Assembly: GCA_021234155.1 (NCBI GenBank)
Contig: JAJEKV010000014.1
Location: 4,605,563-4,669,562 of the forward strand
DNA length: 64,000 nt
Direction: 5' to 3'
Source: Isoetes taiwanensis
Taxonomy: Eukaryota; Streptophyta; Lycopodiopsida; Isoetales; Isoetaceae
Both the position numbers and the translations under genes were made by a program. Below are positions 57,668 to 64,000 of this stretch, in pieces. The notes beneath the pieces are model-generated. The model saw only the letters and a list, made by a program, of their open reading frames with translations. It had not been told where the DNA came from and searched no databases. Positions within the stretch are counted from its first letter, which is position 1; every line of letters starts with the position of its first letter.

Positions 57668-58876
57668 TATTTAGAGAGGGCGATTGTGTGTGATATGTCG
57701 GGGAGTGACTCCCATGCTGCCAACGTCCTGAAAGGCAAACTCCGATGGGCGAAGAACCCACCTGTTGTGATACATGAAGGCCAAAAATACTTCGACGTAA
57801 AGTTTGATTTGACCATTCTTATGGACCAATACGTCGACGATAAAGCTTTGCCTGCAGAGAAAGCAAAACCGTCAGCTATACTAGATGAGGAAGATGGTGA
57901 GGAGGTCAGAGAGAATGCCTTTGTTCGTTGGAAGCAGTTAGCTGAGCAAATGCCCTTACATCGAGATCAGGACGCTCGACTTACAGGACTGGATACTCTC
58001 CCGGTTTCCACCACCAAGGTCAAGAATACCTCCTATTAGAGGATATCATGTGGACATACCACATTATTGCTGACCTCAAGTTCAAGAAGAAGACACACAA
58101 TCTATACGAGCTCTCCGTATTGCATGGACGATTTCATCAACTTCACCTCAGCTGAGCTCCCTTTTGAGGTACAACAATTGCTTCAATTTCACCAGGAGAC
58201 CATTGAGCCAGTTGATGCCCTCTTGCACTCGCGACATCTTATATTGCAAGAGGCCCCATCATAGCCACCTGGTGAAGCTTTTGTTGCCATGGGATACCTT
58301 GTCCCAAATATTAATATGGTGGATATCCCCTCATAGTCAGATGAGGAAGGGGAAGATCTTTGTGACACCTAAGATCATTTGATGGAAGAGAAGCAAGAAG
58401 CTAAGGAAGAAGAGGTGACCATGGACCTCGACAAAGAGGTGGCTATCTCTATTATTCCTGAGGTTAGTGCCTTGGGTACTCGTTTCTTCCTTTCAGATTT
58501 TAAGCAAGGATATGTCTTTTTTGTGGCACGGGATCTAGCTCTGAAGGCCGAGGCATCATGATGGGCACTTTGTGCTCTATCCACCTTAGCTGGGCATAAG
58601 AAGCTCCAGCCTCGCATGCCCACATATGTGCTCATGCGTCGGGATTTTGCTTTGACCGCTCTAGGGTAGGATATTGCAGTATGGATGAGTATGAAGCTTC
58701 TTGTGGCTGCTCCGTTGGCCACGAAATTTCCCCTAGAGATTGCCTCCGCAGTCTCACGATTAGCTCCAGTGTCACATTACTTCGACACCACCAGCCGCCA
58801 CCGCTTCCTATGCAGATGGATGAGGATGCAAGATCTAGCTCCTGAATATATTCTTGTTATAGATGTATGGCCTTAG

Positions 58877-59315
58877 TCCATTAGGAAATATGTACCAACA
58901 AATTTGGCACTTGTATGCCATCCTTTAATATAACTTTTTATTATTTTATGTCTTACCCTCCCTCTCTAACGACTGCCTTGCATGCGAATTATAAGTTAAT
59001 GGTTGTATATCTTGCTTATCTCTACTCTTTTTTTATATTTTAGACAGTGCACGTTCCTCTCCATGGACGACCCTCGTACAACCCGGTCGCTTAACTCCAG
59101 AGCAAGAGCTCATACTTATGAAGCATCAACTTACTGAGCTCTAAGCCTATGCACTTCAAAACAACCCGCCAGTGATACTGCAGGAGTACGATTCTAAGAT
59201 TCCTGTTGTAGCCAATCACCAGCCACCACCACTAGCTGCACCAGTACCTGCTCCAGCTACATCCACATGCTCAAAGCATACACGGTGCAGTTCATCATCT
59301 GATGCTAGTTCTAAT
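58877..59315 (+). pseudogene. Spacer and third element reading frame (fragment), cut by the copia element
   Basis: After an AT-rich spacer and a pyrimidine-rich leader ending TTTTATATTTTAG, an ATG at 59063 reads MDDPRTTRSL. The better frame from 59079 reads LTPEQELILMKHQLTEL, a TAA (one step from CAA), then YALQNNPPVILQEYDSKIPV and a Pro/Ala-rich run (PPPLAAPVPAPATS), stopping at the copia LTR at 59316. A charged helix followed by a Pro-rich linker would suit a Gag-like protein, but no diagnostic motif is present. The frame presumably continues beyond the copia insertion, outside the window. Confidence 0.4.
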
Positions 59316-59923
59316 TGGTTAGACTATAAATATGCTGACTAAGTATAATGTGCTGAAACATCAATGGTTCAGCACTTAGCACACAGGTGCTGAGAAGGTG
59401 CTGAAATGTACAGAAAGCAGCACTTTTTTAGCACTAAGCACCGACCCTAAATCAGTGCCATAATTAATGGATGGTGGTTAAACGGTAGACTACTATTCTT
59501 GTCTCACCAGTTGTATATATATTCATTGTACGTTATGTACTATGCAATGCTCAGAAGTAGAGATTGTATTTCCTATTGCTTTTCTCAATAAAGTTGTTGT
59601 CCTTCTATTCTATCTCTTGAGTTGATCTTGTGGGGTTTGTGCTGGTTTTGGCACTAGTTCTATCATGGTATCAGACGCTTTCTTGAGGGAAGAATAGAGC
59701 AATCTATTGAAGAACATCCAAATTAGATTGGCCATCATTTCTAGAAGTTCTTTGGCTGAAATTTAATGGTGGAAACTCTCATTTGCAGCATTGGAGAAGA
59801 TTCTTGTCTTTTGGCCTGGAGGAAGTGTTTGGAGAGAGATTCGGATTTTCCAGCAAGTTTTGGTGTGAGATTTGAGTTTTTTCCAAGACCTTTTTGGCGA
59901 CAAAATTCAAGATTCAACTTTTC

Positions 59924-62900
59924 TAATGGGTGCTTTGTTTGGTGACGAATTTATTTTCTCGACCATTTTTTTGGCTGCTGAAAACAGGATTCATTGATCC
60001 ATTCAAGTTCTCACAGAATACAAAGCTCACTAATAATAATTACCATGCTTGGAAGAAGTTCATGGTGAATTATTTGATATTTAGTGACATAGAAGTGGTG
60101 TTTGATGAAGACTTTATCAGCACCAAGTCAGTAGATGCTGGCAAGATAAATCAGAAAGCTTGTGCTCTTGTCAAAAAGTTGGCTGAAGAGACAATTGGTC
60201 ATGAAATCAACCATTTTACTGAGTTTATGGAGATGTGGTCTCATTTGGAGGTGTCTCTTGATAGAAAGAGTAAATGCTGATCCAGAACAAAATGCGACAT
60301 GCCCAATCAGGTGATTTCAAATCTGTCACAACATACCTTACTCAGATGAAACAATGGCGTTTGGAAGAAATCCAAGGAGTTCAAGTGCTGGAATTGTAGT
60401 GAAAAGGGTCACTACAGCTCAAATTGTAAGAAGGAGAAGAAAAGTTCAAAGGGAGAGACGAGTGCTGTTGTGTGTGCCACTTTTGATGCTGAATACCTGA
60501 ATCTTGCAGCAGTGGCCAACACCTTACAGAAGGACTAGATTTTGGACTCAGGAGCCAAGGTTCATCTTATCGAAGATTCAGATGTGTATTCTGAACTTGA
60601 ACCTCGATTTGAAGATGATGTAAAGATGGGTGATGGATATTCTCTTCCTATCATAGGAAAGAGCATTGTAGCTTTTCAATTGCATGGATGTGATCTAGTT
60701 AGTAAGGTGAAGAAGGTCATGTTTGCTCCTGGATTACAGTCTAATATCATGTCTGCTGCTGAATTTGATAAGGCAGGCCATCACATTGTTCTCGAAAATG
60801 GCAAAGCCTGTCTGCTGGGTAGGGATCCACTTGAAGGAATTGATTTGAAAAGTCTACAATTCATGGCACAGTGGATGCTGCAGAATGGCTTGTATGTCCT
60901 TGATGGTTCAGTTCATAAGACTGAACATGATCTTGTATGTGATGATTTGACTGCTGAGCATCTGTGGCATGCTCATTTTGGTCATGTTGGAGGCCCTGCT
61001 GTACATGCTTTGTACAAGAACAAGATGGTTACAGGTATTCCCTCTCTGAAATGTGTCACGCTTGAGTGTGCTGCATGCCATCTCGGAAAGCAACCTCAAT
61101 AGCCTTTTCCACAGCAGGCTATTCATCGAGCAACTCAACCTCTTGAGCTGCTGCATTCTGGTTTGTGCAATATGCTTGATGTTTCACTAGGTAGAAAGAG
61201 GTATTTCTTGACCTTGATTGCTGATTTTAGTAATGTATACGTTGCACTGCAAATCTGAGGTGCTTGGCAAGTTCAAGGCCTTCAAAGCAGAAGTCGAAAA
61301 GCAGACAGGGTTAGTGATAAGAAAGATGAGAAGTGAAAATGGAGGTGAATATGTTTCTAATTGAGTTTCTCATGGAAGAAGGTATTGAAAGACAGTTAAT
61401 CGTTGCTTATGCTCGTCCACAAAACGGTGTAGCTGAAAGGAGGAACAGGTCTTTGCTTGATTTGGCAAAATCTATGATGAACCACAAGCAACTGCCTGAA
61501 TCTTTTTAGGGAGAGGCAGTAGTAACAGGAGCAGGTCGCCTACTAAGGCAGTCCAGAATATGACTCCCTATGAAGCATTTTGGAGAATGAAACCAGATGT
61601 GTCTCATTTAAAGGTGTTTGGATGCTTAACTTATGCTTCCATACCTGCTGAGAAGCTGAAAACGTATGGGAAGTTGCATGACAAGGCTGTCAAAGCCATC
61701 TTCATTTGGTATCCAGAAAATCAGAAAGGTTACAAGTTGTATGATCCTTCTAACAAACAGGTTATTGGCAGGTCAGTTCGTTGAAGATGTTGTGTATGAT
61801 GGTATATCTTCCAGTGATTCTCCTGCAGTTCACAATGACAGCAACTTGGATGTTGGAGATCTGATAGCAGCTGCTAGTAGACCTTTCTTTCCCTCTCTAG
61901 TGGCTTCTCTAGTGAACTCACATTTGCCTGAAGTAGTGGCATGGATGATCCCAATCCCACTCGCCCTATGGTCCATAAGTAGGTTGGTTCCTTTCAGGGG
62001 GGGTCCAACACACATGAAGGTACTGTAGCACCTGTTACAGCACCTATTGTAGCACCTGCTATACCTCTTTTTGTTGAACCTAGGAGATCAGCATATCTCA
62101 AGGAGAAATAAATTGTTGCAGAACCGGTTGCAGCACCTGTTGTACCTGTTGTTGAACCTAGGAGATCAGTACATCTGATGGAGAAACAGGAGAAGTCTAA
62201 TGGATCATGTAATCTTGCCTTAATGGCAAAGGTCTAGAATCATGTTGATCCACACACATTTCATGAAGCAGCTAGTGATCCGCAGTGGCAGGATGCAATG
62301 GAAGAAGAATACTCTCAATTGCTGAAGCAAGGCACATGGGAATTAGTTGAACGTTCAGCTGATAAGCAAGTTATTGGCTATAAATGGGTGTTTAAAACCA
62401 AATTTCATGCTGATGGGATAATGTTAAAGCACAAAGCTAGACTTGTAGCCAAGGGTTTTGTATAGAAAAAAGGCTTAGATTATGATGAAGTCTTTGCTTC
62501 CATAGCCAGAATGTCCACTATTAGATCATTTATAGCTCTTGCTACAATGAAAGGTTAGTTAATGTTCCAAATGGACATTAAGTCTACTTTTTTGAATGGT
62601 GATTTGGAGGAAGAGGTCTATATGACTCAACCACCAAGATTTGTTGCTCAAGGGAAGGAGCAGTTGGTTTATCATTTGAAAAAAAGCATTTATGGCTTGA
62701 AGCAGGCTCCAAGATGTTGGCATGCGAAAATCAATGCTTTCTTTCTTGACCAGAGGTTCAGAAGAAGTGCAACAGACCTCAATCTTTATTACAAATCACA
62801 TGAGCGCCGAATGTGCATTGTAGTTTTGTATGTTGATGATTTTATTATCACAGGAGATGCTTATGTGTTGATTTCTACATTGGAGTTGAAGTTATCTTCG

Positions 62901-63814
62901 TCCTTCGAGATGACTGACCTTGGCCTTATGCATTACTGTTTAGGTGTAGAAGTGTGGTAGCAGTCAGATGGCATCTATCTTTCTCAGCAGAAATATATCA
63001 AAGAAATGTTACAGCAGTATCGTATGCATGATTGCAAGGCTGTTGCAAGTCCTTTTGATCCAGGCACAAGGCTTGAGCTTGATTTTGATGGTGAGGAGTG
63101 TGATCCCATATTCTATCAAAGCTTGGTAGGGGCGTTGATATATCTCACAATCACTGGACCTGATATCTCATTTGCTGTGGGAGCGCTAAGCAGATTTATG
63201 AGCAATCCCAGCGAGTCGCACTGGAAGGCTGCTAAAAGACTGCTGGCATATCTGAAGGGAACTTCACAGGAAGGTCTCTTTTATCAGAGGTCCTCTGATT
63301 TCCAGCTGAAGATCATGATGATGATCATGATGCAGATCATGCTAACTGTCATGATAGCAGGAGGTCCACAACAGAGATGGTCACGTTCATAGGGCCTAAC
63401 GTGCTGACATGGTTGTCCAAAAGACAGTCTACAGTGCCAATCAGCACCACGGAGGCAGAATTCAAAGCACTCAGTGTTGGGATGCAGGAATTGTTGTGGC
63501 TTAAACATTTGTGGGCAGATCTGCAGGTACCTTCATCCTCGGCTATTATATTATGCGACAACACAAGTACCATCCATCTTGCCAAGGATGCTAAGTACCA
63601 CCCAAAGACAAAACACCTTGACACCCACTTGTGTTTTGTCCGTGAGCAGATCCAAATGGAATCTTCTCAACTTGTTCATTGCTCCTCACAGGATCAGTTT
63701 GCTGATAGCTTTACCAAACCATTAGTTGGATCTAAGTTTGTCAATGTGAAGGAGAGCTTGGGCATGAAGAAATTGCAGCTGAAGGGAGAGAAGGGTTACC
63801 TTAGTTTCAGTTGA
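59924..63814 (+). pseudogene. copia gag-pol polyprotein, many stops and frameshifts
   Basis: Gag: KLTNNNYHAWKKFMVNYLIF (about 60025) and an MKQ-type segment, then apparently an internal deletion. CCHC knuckle CWNCSEKGHYSSNC at 60386-60427. Protease: LDSGAKVHL at about 60542, with the preceding Trp codon now TAG. Integrase zinc site: WHAHFGH...CAAC (about 60964-61075); catalytic core LIADFS (about 61215), RSENGGEY (about 61330, Glu where Asp is usual) and NGVAERRNR (about 61425). RT: FQMDIKSTFLNGDLEEEVYM (from 62565), IYGLKQAPRCWH and VVLYVDDFIITGDA (about 62820). RNase H: WLSKRQSTVPISTTEAEFKA and KDAKYHPKTKHLD (63410-63630), ending at 63814. Most in-frame stops are TAG at Trp or Gln positions. 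This copy cannot encode a working polyprotein. Confidence 0.9.
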
Positions 63815-63850
63815 TTTTCTTCTGCTTAGTCAGCAACATTTACAGGAGAG

Positions 63851-64000
63851 TGTGGGAATATAAATATGCTGACTAAGCATAATGTGCTGAAACATCAATG
63901 GTTCAGCAGACTAAGCATAATGTGCTGAAACATCAATGGTTCAGCACTTAGCACACAAGTGCTGAGAAGATGCGGAAATGTACAGAAGGCAGTAGCACTT
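63851..64000 (+). repeat. 3' LTR of the copia element, partial
   Basis: It aligns to the 5' LTR from its first bases (TATAAATATGCTGACTAAG) through GTGCTGAGAAG and TGTACAGAA to the window edge. A 38-bp direct duplication beginning GACTAAGCATAATGTGCTGA is present here but single in the 5' LTR. Confidence 0.9.

Larger units (their letters stand above)
47022..58876 (+). pseudogene. Second element reading frame, split by a nested LTR element
   Basis: The left part (ATG 47022 to about 47205) reads MDAPNLLQCYQDGDHWDPQV, FDLHHLYLLQEVDLITNMQA and LGYAAFLEFYTQEM. The right part resumes immediately after the nested LTR at 57668 and runs to 58876 as YLERAIVCDMSGSDSHAANV, a GKLRWAKNPPVV block, an acidic stretch (ILDEEDGEEVRE) and a long C-terminal region with one frame change near 58040. 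In-frame stops at about 58262, 58334, 58370, 58559 and 58667 are TAG, TAG, TAA, TGA and TAG, mostly one C-to-T step from Gln or Arg codons. I recognise no gag, protease or polymerase motif. That the two parts belong together is inferred from their same strand, abutting junctions and shared decay pattern. Everything from about 47206 to 57667 is inserted DNA. Confidence 0.45.
59316..64000 (+). mobile_element. Ty1/copia retrotransposon, decayed, 3' LTR cut by window end
   Basis: The 5' LTR is about 59316-59665 (starts TGGTTAGACTATAAATATG, ends TATCA). The primer-binding site TGGTATCAGA is at 59666-59675. Gag-pol is in copia order (protease, integrase, RT, RNase H). A polypurine AGGAGAG stands directly before the 3' LTR, which starts TGTGGGAATATAAATATG at 63851. 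Only 150 bp of the 3' LTR lies in the window. It differs from the 5' LTR by an exact 38-bp tandem duplication at 63871-63908 and 63909-63946. The element is inserted in the third reading frame of the older LTR element. Confidence 0.9.

Noticed and set aside
1..64000. CRISPR arrays, rRNA or functional tRNA genes
   Set aside because: None seen; the only tRNA-like sequence is the SINE with a poly(A) tail and weak stems.

Overview
This is nuclear DNA of a land plant. Two multi-exon host genes have plant-type splice sites (a family 1 beta-glucosidase and a plant Golgi-type DUF7796-like protein). There is also a PLS-type pentatricopeptide repeat remnant, and most of the remaining sequence is retrotransposon debris with tRNA-iMet primer-binding sites. 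A DIRS-like tyrosine-recombinase retrotransposon, rarely reported from seed plants, together with PPR and LINE remnants of a non-seed-plant flavour, makes a fern or other seed-free vascular plant my best guess; this is an inference, not a proof.

Layout. 1-165: last coding exon of an unidentified gene. 166-8250: AT-rich intergenic DNA with local duplications, a minisatellite, a LINE 3' remnant and an old LTR fragment. 8250-12963: a decayed DIRS-like element with gag (CCHC knuckle), RT/RNase H, tyrosine recombinase and split repeats. 13.5-20.1 kb: foldback and inverted-repeat elements and a PPR pseudogene. 21.2 kb: a LINE 3' end flanked by a perfect 15-bp target-site duplication. 23263-23916: an intact small membrane-protein gene. 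24.7-25.9 kb: a LINE reverse-transcriptase remnant. 28.2 kb: a small secreted-protein-like reading frame with one stop. 29650-31091 (minus): the DUF7796-like gene, three exons, 410 codons. 32.45 kb: (GAA)48. 34.3-34.9 kb: a coiled-coil exon split by a miniature LTR element (TRIM) with a clean 5-bp duplication. 35.8-36.7 kb: LINE endonuclease remnant. 37631-42609: beta-glucosidase, 13 exons, 517 codons, open throughout.

44.2-59.3 kb is a nested LTR-retrotransposon complex. A plus-strand LTR and primer-binding site are followed by reading frames that are not gag-pol; the first ends in a gap-free 100-codon match to histone H3 residues 36-135. A second copy of the same LTR family, minus-oriented and with a three-LTR-type arrangement, lies inside the second reading frame, and a tRNA-derived SINE lies inside that copy. 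A Ty1/copia element (59316 to the window end) is inserted into a third reading frame.

Most in-frame stops in the retroelements can be explained by one C-to-T change on either strand (CAG, CAA, CGA or TGG to a stop), the mark of cytosine-methylation decay. The host genes at 23.3, 29.7 and 37.6 kb carry none. The histone-H3-fused retroelement protein and the land-plant DIRS-like element are the two observations most worth following up.
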